From assembly GCF_900112495.1 (NCBI RefSeq), contig NZ_FOMA01000006.1:294425-358424 (forward strand): DNA of 64,000 bases. The letters are read 5' to 3'. The notes under the pieces were generated by a model. It saw only the letters and a program-made list of their open reading frames with translations, was not told the origin of the DNA and searched no databases. A program made the translations under genes and the position numbers. How positions within the stretch are numbered: the first letter of the stretch is position 1; each line of letters opens with the position of its first letter. Shown here one piece after another: positions 1-7,970 of the stretch. This DNA comes from Bacillus sp. OV322 (GTDB taxonomy: Bacteria; Bacillota; Bacilli; Bacillales; DSM-1321).

Positions 1-428
1 GCCTTTCTTATGCCAGGAGCCATGCTGCAAGCTTGATTGTGGCCGAAAAAGCGGTTTATGAACTTTCCATTCCGCTGGTTCGGGTCACTGAGGAAATTGG
101 TGTTCTTCCCCTTGTGGGAGACTTGGATACCAGAAGAGCTCAGCAGCTTATGGAGCGGGCCTTATCGCTGGGAATGGAATATAATTTAAAGGTCATCATT
201 ATCGATTTATCAGGCGTACCTATTATCGACACCATGGTTGCCGACCAGATTTTTAAAGTCATCGCTTCCCTGAAGCTTATTGGAATTTCAGCAAGATTAA
301 CTGGAATCCGTCCAGAGATTGCACAAACCATGGTGAATCTTGGTATAGATTTCAAGGATATCCATACCTTTTCCAGTCTGCATCTTGCCGTTAAAAATAT
401 TATAACAATACAGAAAGAAGAGATATAA
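1..428 (+). CDS. RsbR-type stress protein, C-terminal STAS domain (5' truncated by window edge)
   Basis: The frame is open to the left edge, so only the last ~142 residues are seen and the start lies outside the window. What remains is an RsbR-family STAS domain: a LPLVGDLDTRR opening, the central DLSG loop followed by IDTMVA, and a TGIRPEIAQT stretch typical of RsbR paralogues. The threonines in GDLDT and IDT sit where RsbT phosphorylates B. subtilis RsbRA (T171 and T205), so this copy looks phosphorylatable. Inferred role: stressosome scaffold acting on the sigma-B pathway. A terminator follows the stop codon directly. A divergent relative lies at 23082-23951. Confidence 0.85.
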   Translation, partial: LSYARSHAASLIVAEKAVYELSIPLVRVTEEIGVLPLVGDLDTRRAQQLMERALSLGMEYNLKVIIIDLSGVPIIDTMVADQIFKVIASLKLIGISARLTGIRPEIAQTMVNLGIDFKDIHTFSSLHLAVKNIITIQKEEI

Positions 429-430
429 AC

Positions 431-463
431 AAAAAAGCTGACATTTTTCCTGTCAGCTTTTTT
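431..463 (+). terminator. Intrinsic terminator after the STAS gene
   Basis: AAAAAGCTGACA pairs with TGTCAGCTTTTT around a five-base loop and ends in a U-tract, three bases after the stop codon. Confidence 0.85.
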
Positions 464-710
464 GTTTATCAAATTTAGGCAGCATAGAGATTCCTGCTAT
501 CTAAAAAAAACCTTCATAGCAGGTTCCTTTTAAACGGATTTCTTTAAAAACTGGGACAGGGGGGCCATTTGCCCCATACATCATGAATGAAGCCAAAAGC
601 TCAATTCAGCGACAGAATTAATAGTAAAGTATGTTTCATAATATTTTAACAAACTGCCGAATAGGATGTAGTAAGAGTTTTTTTCATTTCAGGAAAGCAG
701 GTATCGGTAG

Positions 711-1040
711 ATGAAGGGGAAAATACATCGGTGCAATTGCCAGCAGTTATGGTCGGTTCAAAACAGAAAATCTAAAATTACAGCCCAAACGGTGCTTCTT
801 CAAGGTGAATGGCTTACTGAAGTGAAACCTTGGAGAACATCTAACCCAAAAGGCTTTGTTTCGACGCCTTACAGCGAAAATATTATAATAAATCCTGCGG
901 ATGAACTGCTGGAAAATTTCGAACAAGAGGAAAAACTGTTATATGATAGGCAAAGAGTTTGGTTTAACCTGACAGCAGGAGAGCATTTATATTTTGCCAG
1001 TGACGGATCCTGCTATGTGCTGAAAATCAAGACAACTTGA
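711..1040 (+). CDS. Hypothetical protein, 109 aa
   Basis: A 109-residue frame with ordinary codon use for this window, ending just before a strong terminator. I do not recognise a family. The N-terminus is basic with two cysteines close together (HRCNCQQLW), followed by mixed beta-like segments; there is no signal peptide or membrane segment. The ATG at 711 is preceded by AGGAAAG at an unusually long distance (about 13 bases), so the start is not secure. It stands alone, convergent with the hydrolase at 1102-1977. Confidence 0.55.
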   Translation: MKGKIHRCNCQQLWSVQNRKSKITAQTVLLQGEWLTEVKPWRTSNPKGFVSTPYSENIIINPADELLENFEQEEKLLYDRQRVWFNLTAGEHLYFASDGSCYVLKIKTT

Positions 1041-1056
1041 AAAATTTAATCGTAAG

Positions 1057-1100
1057 AGCAGGCCATATTTTTACTATAACAAAACCGGCCTGCTTTTGTT
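1057..1100. terminator. Shared terminator between convergent genes
   Basis: AGCAGGCC and GGCCTGCT pair around a 22-base loop and run into TTTGTTTTTATTTTT on the plus strand. It lies between the convergent genes at 711-1040 and 1102-1977 and can serve both, better in the plus direction. Confidence 0.75.
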
Positions 1101-1101
1101 T

Positions 1102-1977
1102 TTATTTTTCAACATATTTTAAAAATTCTTTAACAGCCCTTAAATAATCTTCATTTTCCTCAAGATATGGCATATGTGCGCTTTTTTCAAATACATGAAA
1201 TTGTGACCCTTCCACAAGTGTATGGTAATATGCCGTAGATTCAGGTGTTGCTTCATCATATCTTCCGCAGGTAAATAGTGCAGGTATGCTGATTTCATGA
1301 AGTTTTGATGTTACATCAAAGTGTTTCAGTGTGCCTGTCGGGGAAAATTCAGAAGATCCCCACATGCTTGTATACACTTCATTGTTCGATCCTTCAGAGC
1401 TTTTCTTTAAAACTGCCGGCCATGGTGATATCCGGCATACAAATTCCTGGTAATAAGCTTTCATCGCTTTTTTGTATTCTTCTGATTCTGTTGTCCCGTT
1501 TTCTTCACAGTATGCGAGGGTATTCGTAATTTCATCTGGCAGCTTTTTCAGCAGCCGTTCGGCATCGCTTTTCCAAAGCTTTGCACTTAGGCAGGGGCTG
1601 GAGAATATGACACTCTGGACTGCGGCTGGCTTTCGTTCTAATAAATAAGCAGCTGCAAGCATTGTACCCCATGAATGTCCCAGGAGGTGGACTTGGGTGA
1701 AACCGAGAGCAGTAATGACACAATCAAGTTCCTCGATAAATCGGTCCAAATTCCATAATTCAGGCTCTGAAGGCCGATCTGACTTCCCGGACCCCAGCTG
1801 ATCATAATATATAACTGGTCTATCTGCAGTGATTGCATCAAGAGCAGTCAAGGGATCATGTACAGAACCAGGTCCGCCGTGGAGAACTAAAAGAGGGGTA
1901 CTGCTGCTGTCTCCGCCGGCTATACGATACCAGACTTTGCCCCCTGGTACTTCTATAAATCCTGCATCAATATTCAT
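1102..1977 (-). CDS. Proline iminopeptidase-family alpha/beta hydrolase
   Basis: 291 residues, the usual length of the prolyl aminopeptidase (S33) group. Visible motifs are the oxyanion HGGPG (33-37), YYDQLGSGKS (57-66), the nucleophile elbow GHSWG with Ser102, the acid Asp241 in GRYDEATPE and the base His268 in SAHMPYLEE, so the catalytic triad is complete. No signal peptide, so cytoplasmic. The family removes N-terminal proline from peptides, but substrate choice varies and is not shown here. The ATG at 1977 follows AAAGGAG at good spacing. It is a single-gene unit. Confidence 0.85.
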   Translation of the reverse strand: MNIDAGFIEVPGGKVWYRIAGGDSSSTPLLVLHGGPGSVHDPLTALDAITADRPVIYYDQLGSGKSDRPSEPELWNLDRFIEELDCVITALGFTQVHLLGHSWGTMLAAAYLLERKPAAVQSVIFSSPCLSAKLWKSDAERLLKKLPDEITNTLAYCEENGTTESEEYKKAMKAYYQEFVCRISPWPAVLKKSSEGSNNEVYTSMWGSSEFSPTGTLKHFDVTSKLHEISIPALFTCGRYDEATPESTAYYHTLVEGSQFHVFEKSAHMPYLEENEDYLRAVKEFLKYVEK

Positions 1978-2288
1978 AATATCCGCTCCTTTACCTTTTT
2001 TTTACTTTGCTTTGGCAATCCATTACCAATGAATTTTCATTCAAATTAGATTAATGTTTAAAATTTGCCTTCACAAGCTCAAGTGTTTTTTCTTGTCTAT
2101 TTCTCAGGTTTTCAATTCCGTCAAATAGAAGCTGTTAGAAGTACAGGTTTGTGTAAAGGGTATTTCATAATTTAATTATGTAAACTTGTTATTCACCGGA
2201 GATATGGAAATGTTCTTTTCTATCATAACAGGGAAAACTTTAAGAAGACAAGCAGGAGAGAGTATGTAAAATCCAGCTGTTTTTTAAT

Positions 2289-2509
2289 GGCTTTTCGTAA
2301 ACGTTGCAGCTATGAAACCGATAGCTGATTTCCGCTCCAGGATGACCGTTCCCGCGGGACGGGCGGGTGAGCCTTCCCCTGCCTGCGGGGTCTCACCTTA
2401 CCGCTAATCTAAGCAGGAGTCTCGCACCTAACGCTCCAATCAACCTGACTTAACTATGGGACCGCCCCACAGTACACATAAAAACACAATATTCCTTAAG
2501 AAAAGAGCC
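2289..2509 (-). mobile_element. MITE-like dispersed repeat, copy A (221 bp)
   Basis: Near full-length copy, inverted relative to the reference orientation (which begins GGCTCTTTTCTTAAAG). It starts GGCTTTTCGTAAA and ends CTTAAGAAAAGAGCC. Flanks are TTTTTAAT (2281-2288) and TTTTGAAT (2510-2517), a 7/8 direct repeat read as target-site duplication. The stretch from the hydrolase start (1978) to here holds nothing else I can identify. Confidence 0.85.
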
Positions 2510-2541
2510 TTTTGAATTGAAAAGAAACTAAATAATAAAAA

Positions 2542-2603
2542 AGAAAAAGTATTTGGCGGGCAGATATTTTATTTTTATTACCCCGCAATATACTTTTTCT
2601 TAT
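2542..2603 (-). terminator. AT-rich terminator for the gene at 2622-3110
   Basis: AAGAAAAAGTA and TACTTTTTCTT form a long inverted repeat enclosing a GCGGG/CCCGC pair. Read on the minus strand it ends in TTTTTCTTTTTTTA just past the stop codon of the hypothetical gene. Confidence 0.6.
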
Positions 2604-2621
2604 AGCCTTGATGTACAGCGG

Positions 2622-3110
2622 TTAAATCCGTGAGCTTTGCTGCGGAAGACGATATCTTAAATCTGATGTTAAAAAGACGCCAACAGGAGGAAGGCTTTTG
2701 CGTGATTGAGCTAAAAGTTTTTTTCCAGCCTCAGGATAAAGTTTTGTATTGACATCAGCCGAAGCCACCCATGTGCCAGATTGCCCTGCTTGAGGCGATG
2801 GCTGCTTCATGACGAGACGGCCGCTTAAGAGAAAATGGCGGGTGCTGATAGGAGCGTCATCAAACATGGTAAGATTTCCTGTGAAGAAGGCATATGGAGA
2901 ATTAAACGTGATCTGAAGATTTCCTTCATTCCAATTCCCTTCGATGGGCTGGGGTTGGCCGCGGAAATTGATTGTGCCGCTTACCTTGCGGCCGCTAATC
3001 GAGTTAATAGTGAGAAAACCCCAAATGACTGGCCTTCCGGCGATGTCAGCATGTATAGACCAATTCGAGGGTGAAGGCAGGCTGACATTCGATGCTTGAG
3101 GATTCGGCAA
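2622..3110 (-). CDS. Hypothetical protein, 162 aa, TTG start
   Basis: I do not recognise the family. The protein is rich in short beta-like segments with repeated aromatic/Gly patterns (ISGRKVSGTINFRGQ, FTGNLTMFDD), consistent with a small beta-barrel or sandwich; no signal peptide or membrane helix is evident. The C-terminal ~30 residues (LTSDLRYRLPQ) are basic. The start is TTG at 3110, supported by AAAAGGAGAG 8 bases upstream; no ATG fits that site. Monocistronic, with its own terminator. Confidence 0.65.
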   Translation of the reverse strand: MPNPQASNVSLPSPSNWSIHADIAGRPVIWGFLTINSISGRKVSGTINFRGQPQPIEGNWNEGNLQITFNSPYAFFTGNLTMFDDAPISTRHFLLSGRLVMKQPSPQAGQSGTWVASADVNTKLYPEAGKKLLAQSRKSLPPVGVFLTSDLRYRLPQQSSRI

Positions 3111-3367
3111 ATGTAATCTCTCCTTTTAAAAAACTTGGTTAGGCAGTAGAACGCTACATTATATGCAGCATGCAAGAAAAGATTTATAAGTCTTTGCTTT
3201 GGGCTGCTGTGAGATCATAAACAATCCTGGAAGTGATTCTGGAAATGAGCATATCATCTCGTAAAAAGAGACCCCTCAGTTCAGACTGCATTACGAAGCA
3301 TTGTCCTTCACTTGAATGCTGATTCTTCCCACGGATTTGCTTCCTGATTATCCAGGGGAATAAATAT
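3111..3367. other. Intergenic stretch without recognised features
   Basis: Besides the ribosome binding site of the 2622-3110 gene and the terminator of the 3442-3867 gene at its right end, I see no convincing coding frame, RNA or repeat here. Confidence 0.6.
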
Positions 3368-3399
3368 AAGCCTCTTGCCAGCAGGTGCGGCAGAGGCTT
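3368..3399 (-). terminator. Terminator of the DUF4064-like gene
   Basis: AAGCCTCTTGCC pairs with GGCAGAGGCTT. On the minus strand it lies ~45 bases after the stop of the 3442-3867 gene and runs into an AU-rich tail. Confidence 0.7.
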
Positions 3400-3441
3400 T
3401 CTTACTTTTCAGAGTTATGCAGACTATTTATTAAAACAACT

Positions 3442-3867
3442 TTAAGTTTGAAAATTAGGGTTATTATCTTTCTTGGCAAAGGTCAGAATTCCTGCAATTA
3501 AGAACAAAAGAGCAGGAAGGAAGCCGACTCCCAATGAGATAAGCCCAATAGCCGCAGTTCCTATTAGAAAGCACGATCCAGCTGCTTTTATTCGCTGCTT
3601 TTTAAGAAACAGAAGCCCCGCCAGGCCAGCGCCTGCTCCTAATATAGAGGAAATTGTAAGCATCCAGCCCATTTTATTCACTAAAGAAAGTGTCTCATTC
3701 AGATTAGCAGTATCAATGGAAGGGTTGCTTGAGACCGCTGTGTCAATTCGATTTTGCAAAATATCCGTATTAATATCGATGACCAGCATCAAAATGCCTA
3801 AAAGGGCTAAAAGTACAGATAAGACAATCCCTATGATTCCTAAAATAGATTCAGCTTTTCGTTTCAT
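3442..3867 (-). CDS. DUF4064-like small membrane protein
   Basis: 141 residues. The N-terminus KRKAESILGIIG leads into a first membrane segment (about 8-30), then a ~35-residue soluble loop, and three further hydrophobic segments (about 68-90, 93-110, 113-132) with a basic KKQRIK turn between. This layout and opening match the DUF4064 family of Firmicute four-helix membrane proteins, whose function is unknown. The ATG at 3867 has AAAGGAGG upstream. It stands alone. Confidence 0.75.
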   Translation of the reverse strand: MKRKAESILGIIGIVLSVLLALLGILMLVIDINTDILQNRIDTAVSSNPSIDTANLNETLSLVNKMGWMLTISSILGAGAGLAGLLFLKKQRIKAAGSCFLIGTAAIGLISLGVGFLPALLFLIAGILTFAKKDNNPNFQT

Positions 3868-4215
3868 TCGTTGATTCCTCCTTTATGACTGTTTTAAAGC
3901 GTGGAACGGTTTTGTTTTTGATGGCGATTTGAACGGAAATTGAACTCATGAAGCTAATCAGCAAATCTTATAGAATGAAATTTTCTGATTATAACCATAA
4001 TTTTACACCACCAAATTTCGTAATAAGATTTGATACTGTCAAAAGATTTCAGCAAGGGAAGATTCCGTTTCAGCAGCCTATGATGAGTTTTGATTTTGGC
4101 TGTCCAAGCATGTATATGCAAAACAATGGGGAAGTATCATTACTTGTATGATTTTTATAAATATACAGACATGTTCATCAAACAGATTGTTAAGTTGTAC
4201 ATACACTAATGGAAA

Positions 4216-4368
4216 GGCTCTTTTCTAAAAAATGCTGTTTATTAATGCTTCTATGAGGCGTTCTCATTGTTAAAGCTAAAGGAGGCTCACCGCCTGAACT
4301 AAGAAAGCGAGCATTCTGGAGAGGAATCAGCCATCGTGTTCCATAGCAGCAAAGTTTACGAAATAGCC
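4216..4368 (+). mobile_element. MITE-like dispersed repeat, copy B (153 bp, internal deletion)
   Basis: Both ends are present (GGCTCTTTTC at left, TTTACGAAATAGCC at right) but about 70 bp of the middle is missing. Flanks AATGGAAA (4208-4215) and AATGAAAA (4369-4376) match 7/8. It ends 22 bases before the GerP-like start codon, so its right end forms most of that gene's leader. Confidence 0.75.
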
Positions 4369-4390
4369 AATGAAAAAGAAGGGGAATTTT

Positions 4391-4594
4391 ATGAAAAACA
4401 GCATACAAGTTGAGAATTTTATTGTTAATAAGATTTCCGGAAATGCGAATATCAATTTTGGCCGAACAGTCCAAAACAGCCATACAGCTAATTTTAAAAT
4501 TGCTGGCTTATGCCAGACATTCGGGAGTCATTCACCAGTGTATTTCTGCACGAAAACGTTCATTTCTGAATTTCTAAAAAAAGTGGACGGATAA
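4391..4594 (+). CDS. Spore germination protein of the GerPA/GerPF type, 67 aa
   Basis: The N-terminal half (VENFIVNKISGNANINFGRT) resembles the GerPA/GerPF pattern of a hydrophobic strand, a glycine-containing turn and an INFG(D/R) box followed by a K-x-x-G step. GerP proteins are small proteins needed for germinants to pass the spore coat; most sit in a six-gene operon, but lone paralogues are common. Here it is alone, behind MITE copy B. The ATG at 4391 has AAGGGGAA upstream. The C-terminal third (PVYFCTKTFISEFLKKVDG) is less typical. The family call is from pattern only. Confidence 0.6.
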   Translation: MKNSIQVENFIVNKISGNANINFGRTVQNSHTANFKIAGLCQTFGSHSPVYFCTKTFISEFLKKVDG

Positions 4595-4698
4595 GCAATC
4601 CTGAAAATATTTTTGGTAAAAGCTCTGTTAATTTACACATATGAATATTTGACTTATAGTTGTACCTAACAAAAGAATATTCAGGCGGGGTGTAAAAT

Positions 4699-5676
4699 AT
4701 GGGAACATTATTTTCAATCGGTGAACTGTTAATTGACTTTATCCCAATTCAAAAAGGGAGGGAGCTTAAAGACGTAGCAGCATTTGAACGTGCTCCGGGC
4801 GGTGCTCCTGCAAATGTCGCTGCTGCAGCAGCTAAATGGGGAGGCAGGTCATCGATGATTACCAAACTCGGTGAAGATGCTTTTGGAGATTTCCTGCTTG
4901 AAACTTTGAAAGAAGCAGGTGTAGAGACAGAGTATATCAAAAGGACACATGAAGCCAATACCGGCCTTGCATTTGTATCATTGAGGGAAGACGGGGAAAG
5001 AGACTTTTCTTTTTACCGCAAACCATCTGCAGACTTGCTTCTTAATAAAGATGAAATAAGCGGTATTGTCTATAACAAGGGTGATATACTTCATTTTTGC
5101 TCTGTTGATTTGGTTGAAAGTCCTATGAAGCAGGCCCATTTTCACGCGATTCAGCAGGCGAAAACTGCAGGAAGTTTAATCAGTTTTGACCCAAATGTGC
5201 GCCTGCCTCTTTGGGATGATCCTGAAGAGTGCAGGTCAGCTATCCTAGATTTTATCCCGATGGCACATATTGTGAAATTATCTGATGAAGAATTGGAGTT
5301 TATTACGGGAATATCAGATGTTGAACAAGGAATTGCTTCTTTATTCAAAGGAGATGTACAAGCTGTAGTATTTACAAAGGGAGGCAGCGGTGCAGACCTG
5401 TATCTAAAAAACAACCAATTCACTTCAACCGGGTTTGCTGTTGATGTTATGGATACAACAGGTGCAGGCGATGCTTTCATAGCAGGACTTCTTTATAAAC
5501 TTTTGGAACAAAAGGCAGAATGCGGGAACCTCGGACAAATATTTGCAGACCATCATAAAGAAATCCTGGATTTTTCCAATGCTGCAGGTGCACTTACAAC
5601 GACAGGAAAAGGTGCTATTTCAGCACTTCCAGACAAAGCAAATATTGAAAAGCTTATCCGCGGAAGGGCATATTAA
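4699..5676 (+). CDS. Fructokinase-like PfkB-family sugar kinase
   Basis: 325 residues, typical for the family. GGAPANVAAAAAKWGG (34-49) is the N-terminal PfkB signature and DTTGAGDAF (252-260) the C-terminal one, with Asp258 the expected catalytic base. SFDPNVRLPLW is the nucleotide-domain strand typical of ScrK-like fructokinases. Expected reaction: ATP-dependent phosphorylation of fructose to fructose-6-phosphate in the cytoplasm; related ketose or nucleoside substrates cannot be excluded. Ribosome binding site GGCGGGGTG. It has no sugar-transport neighbour, so its supply route is unknown. Confidence 0.85.
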   Translation: MGTLFSIGELLIDFIPIQKGRELKDVAAFERAPGGAPANVAAAAAKWGGRSSMITKLGEDAFGDFLLETLKEAGVETEYIKRTHEANTGLAFVSLREDGERDFSFYRKPSADLLLNKDEISGIVYNKGDILHFCSVDLVESPMKQAHFHAIQQAKTAGSLISFDPNVRLPLWDDPEECRSAILDFIPMAHIVKLSDEELEFITGISDVEQGIASLFKGDVQAVVFTKGGSGADLYLKNNQFTSTGFAVDVMDTTGAGDAFIAGLLYKLLEQKAECGNLGQIFADHHKEILDFSNAAGALTTTGKGAISALPDKANIEKLIRGRAY

Positions 5677-5839
5677 GCGTTTTTTTGGGAGAATGGATTG
5701 TTAAGGTGTGGTTTTTTTGAAATACATTAAAAAAGAGTTTTTCAAACAGTATTCTTCCAAAGGAAGGCTCTAGACTTTTCTTTCCTCGAAAAATAATGGT
5801 ATTATAGGGACTGATTCAATTATAAAGGAGATGTTTTTA

Positions 5840-6280
5840 ATGGCTAAAAAAGGATACATATTGATGGAAAATGGAGAAAAAATCGAGTTTGACTTGTTCC
5901 CTAATGAAGCGCCTAATACGGTAGCAAACTTTGAAAACCTTGCAAATTCAGGATTTTATAATGGAGTAATCTTCCACCGCGTCATTCCGGGCTTTGTCAG
6001 CCAGGGAGGAGATCCGACTGGAACTGGAATGGGAGGCAGCGGCACTACAATCAAGTGTGAAACAGAAGGCAATCCCCATAAGCATGAAGCAGGGAGCTTA
6101 TCAATGGCACATGCAGGCAAAGACACTGGATCAAGCCAATTTTTCGTAGTACATGAGCCACAGCCGCATTTGAACGGTGTTCATACTGTATTCGGAAAAG
6201 TGACGTCCGGACTTGAAACAGCAAGAAACATGAAAAACGGAGACAAAATGGAAAAAGTTGAAGTTTTTGATGCTGAATAA
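5840..6280 (+). CDS. ppiB: Peptidyl-prolyl cis-trans isomerase B (cyclophilin)
   Basis: 146 residues, close to B. subtilis PpiB. The cyclophilin core is plain: [19 protein letters not shown] (about residues 44-62), GSLSMAH, SSQFFV and [11 protein letters not shown]. It speeds proline isomerisation during protein folding in the cytoplasm. The start is ATG 5840, nine bases after AAAGGAG; the in-frame ATG at 5831 falls directly behind that site and is too close to use. Monocistronic with its own terminator. Confidence 0.95.
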   Translation: MAKKGYILMENGEKIEFDLFPNEAPNTVANFENLANSGFYNGVIFHRVIPGFVSQGGDPTGTGMGGSGTTIKCETEGNPHKHEAGSLSMAHAGKDTGSSQFFVVHEPQPHLNGVHTVFGKVTSGLETARNMKNGDKMEKVEVFDAE

Positions 6281-6291
6281 TCCGAGTTAAT

Positions 6292-6319
6292 AAGAGGGAG
6301 CAGATGCTTCCTCTTTTTT
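6292..6319 (+). terminator. Terminator of ppiB
   Basis: AAGAGGGAG and CTTCCTCTTTTTTT form a short stem with a clean U-tract, 12 bases past the stop. Confidence 0.85.
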
Positions 6320-6321
6320 TA

Positions 6322-6394
6322 GGCTGTTTCCGTAAACTTTTCTGTATTGGAACAAAGGGTGGATTTCCGCACAGCAATTTCATTACGAAACAGC
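6322..6394. mobile_element. Short symmetrical derivative of the dispersed repeat (73 bp)
   Basis: The left part (GGCTGTTTCCGTAAACTTT) is the usual end of an inverted copy, but the right part (CATTACGAAACAGC) is the same terminus again in opposite sense, not the GGCTCTTTTCTTAAAG end. The core is lost. It looks like two identical ends joined head to head. Confidence 0.55.
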
Positions 6395-6443
6395 TGTATT
6401 CAATCGATAAAAAAATTTTACTTAGAAGAATTACGAAGGTTAT

Positions 6444-6968
6444 TTATTTAGGATTACCTATGGAAGATAAATCTAATGCCTTTTTGAGTTCATCAGAATT
6501 TTTTGAGCCTATTATCACAATGTCTCCAGAAGTTAACCTTAATTCGACACCCTCGCTCCCTGTAATATTATAAAGGCGTTCTCCATTTAGATTAATGCGA
6601 ATCCCCCAGCCTCCAAAACGTATTAGCGAACTAAAAGAAACACTTTTATAATCCCGAATACTTTGAAAATGAAAAACCCGGTATCCAAAATGGAAGGGGA
6701 CAAATTTTATATATAACCCATCTATACGGACTTCAGTTATTAACTTAACTTGGGACGCTAACAAGGGTATTATCAGACCAAACAAAACCCAAGCTATTAC
6801 CAACTCAATATCCGAAGCCGGTTTGTCTCCGAATTGAATTCCATAAATAATCTGCTGGATAAACCCCCACCAAAAAATGCCTGAAACAAAAATTATCACT
6901 ATGATATATAATAATTGTCTTGGTCGTTGAACTTCCCGATATAAAACAGAATCACAGTCTTTACTAAT
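6444..6968 (-). CDS. DUF6141-like two-helix membrane protein, probable ATT start
   Basis: Two N-terminal membrane helices (FVSGIFWWGFIQQIIYG and IELVIAWVLFGLIIPLL) are followed by a soluble beta-rich domain, as in DUF6141 proteins of unknown function. The frame stays open upstream of the first conventional start (GTG 6899) and encodes LYREVQRPRQ, which I recall as the family's usual N-terminal motif. No ATG, GTG or TTG exists there, but an ATT codon at 6968 lies nine bases after GAAAGGAG. I therefore place the start at ATT (174 residues); GTG 6899 is the conservative alternative. Confidence 0.7.
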   Translation of the reverse strand: MSKDCDSVLYREVQRPRQLLYIIVIIFVSGIFWWGFIQQIIYGIQFGDKPASDIELVIAWVLFGLIIPLLASQVKLITEVRIDGLYIKFVPFHFGYRVFHFQSIRDYKSVSFSSLIRFGGWGIRINLNGERLYNITGSEGVELRLTSGDIVIIGSKNSDELKKALDLSSIGNPK

Positions 6969-7014
6969 TTTTATCCACTCCTTTCTTGTTATAAAAAATC
7001 TGCTCTTTTAGTAA

Positions 7015-7234
7015 GGCTCTATTCTTAAAGATTGTTGTTTTTTTATATATTCTGTGAGGCGATCCTGTTGTTTAACCGGGTTGATTGGAGTGTAAGGTGC
7101 GAGACTCCTGTGGGATTAGCGGGAAGGTGAGACCCCGCAAGCGCAGCTGAGGAGGCTCACCGCCCGCCCCACGGAAAGCGAGCATCCTGGAGCGGAAATC
7201 AACCCCTTGTTCAATAGCAACAAAGTTTACAGCC
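7015..7234 (+). mobile_element. MITE-like dispersed repeat, copy D (220 bp)
   Basis: Reference-orientation copy with intact core (GGTTGATTGGAG, GGTGAGACCCCGC, GGAGGCTCACC). Flanks TTTAGTAA (7007-7014) and TTTAGTTA (7235-7242) match 7/8. The right terminus lacks the GAAAAC step (GTTTACAGCC). Confidence 0.9.
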
Positions 7235-7424
7235 TTTAGTTAAAAGGCTACTATAAAATAAAATACCACAAAAAGTAAAAACTGTGTTATTAAGGCAGCA
7301 ATAATCATTACGAAAAGATCCTAAAGAAAAAACCTTTTATGAAGGAAAACCTTTAGGCGCGAATGGATTTTCATGCTGTCATGTGTTACTATAAATCCTT
7401 AACTAATAAGAGGACGTGAACAGA

Positions 7425-7799
7425 TTGATAAAAATACAAATACCACAAACCGATATTTCAATTAAACAAAGGAAGCAGCAGGCAGAAGAGGGAGAACATG
7501 AAATACCAAGCATCTGCGGCTTTATTGATCTTCATGAAATACCAAGGGACAAAGCCGGTATATTCATGTTTTTCAATAAAGATGACGAGCTCCTTTTCAC
7601 AGGGAAAGCAAGAAAGCTGCGCCAGCGTGTAAAAAAGCATCTTGAAGATTCAGTTTCGCCAGTAAAAAACCATCGTGCTGAAATTTACAGAATTGATGTA
7701 TGCATTGTGGATGATCCGACAGACAGAGAAATATATGAAACCTACATTATTAATGAATTAAAAGCGAAATACAACATCGATAAAGTATTTTTCAGATAA
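7425..7799 (+). CDS. GIY-YIG nuclease-domain protein, 124 aa
   Basis: The central part resembles the UvrC-type GIY-YIG fold: AGIFMFFNKDDELLFTGKARKLRQRVKKHL in place of GVYLM...LYVGKA.NLR.RV.SH, then a C-terminal glutamate-bearing helix (REIYETYIINELKAKYN). The first GIY tyrosine is replaced (AGIF), so activity is uncertain. Role suggested by fold only: DNA strand cleavage or repair. The GTG at 7416 lies almost on the AAGAGGA site, so I prefer TTG 7425, ten bases after it. Ends at a strong terminator. Confidence 0.75.
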   Translation: MIKIQIPQTDISIKQRKQQAEEGEHEIPSICGFIDLHEIPRDKAGIFMFFNKDDELLFTGKARKLRQRVKKHLEDSVSPVKNHRAEIYRIDVCIVDDPTDREIYETYIINELKAKYNIDKVFFR

Positions 7800-7806
7800 T
7801 AAAAAA

Positions 7807-7840
7807 ACCAGGGAGATGCTAAGGCATCTCCCTGGTTTCT
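7807..7840. terminator. Bidirectional terminator
   Basis: ACCAGGGAGATGC pairs perfectly with GCATCTCCCTGGT around a four-base loop. It terminates the GIY-YIG gene and lies at the end of the small minus-strand gene 7839-7970. Confidence 0.85.
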
Positions 7841-7970
7841 ATTCATCGATTGTTTTATTGTTTGACAAAGGCGCTTTATCTGCTTTAGGCTTCCAGTTTT
7901 TCAGTTTTCCATTCAAATAATCTTTTAGAATGTAACGTTTCTTTTTACGCTTTCTCTCTCGATTCTTCAT
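7839..7970 (-). CDS. Small basic protein, 43 aa
   Basis: An ATG at 7970 is preceded by GGGTGGTGA at good spacing and opens a 43-codon frame, MKNRERKRKKKRYILKDYL and onward, ending in SNNKTIDE. The N-terminal half is very rich in Lys and Arg, suggesting nucleic-acid or ribosome contact, but I know no family for it. It is flanked by the terminator at 7807-7840. Existence rests on the ribosome binding site and the terminator placement. Confidence 0.55.
   Translation of the reverse strand: MKNRERKRKKKRYILKDYLNGKLKNWKPKADKAPLSNNKTIDE

Noticed and set aside
3948..4151. 67-codon plus-strand frame
   Set aside because: No ribosome binding site, no terminator, odd composition; not convincing as a gene.
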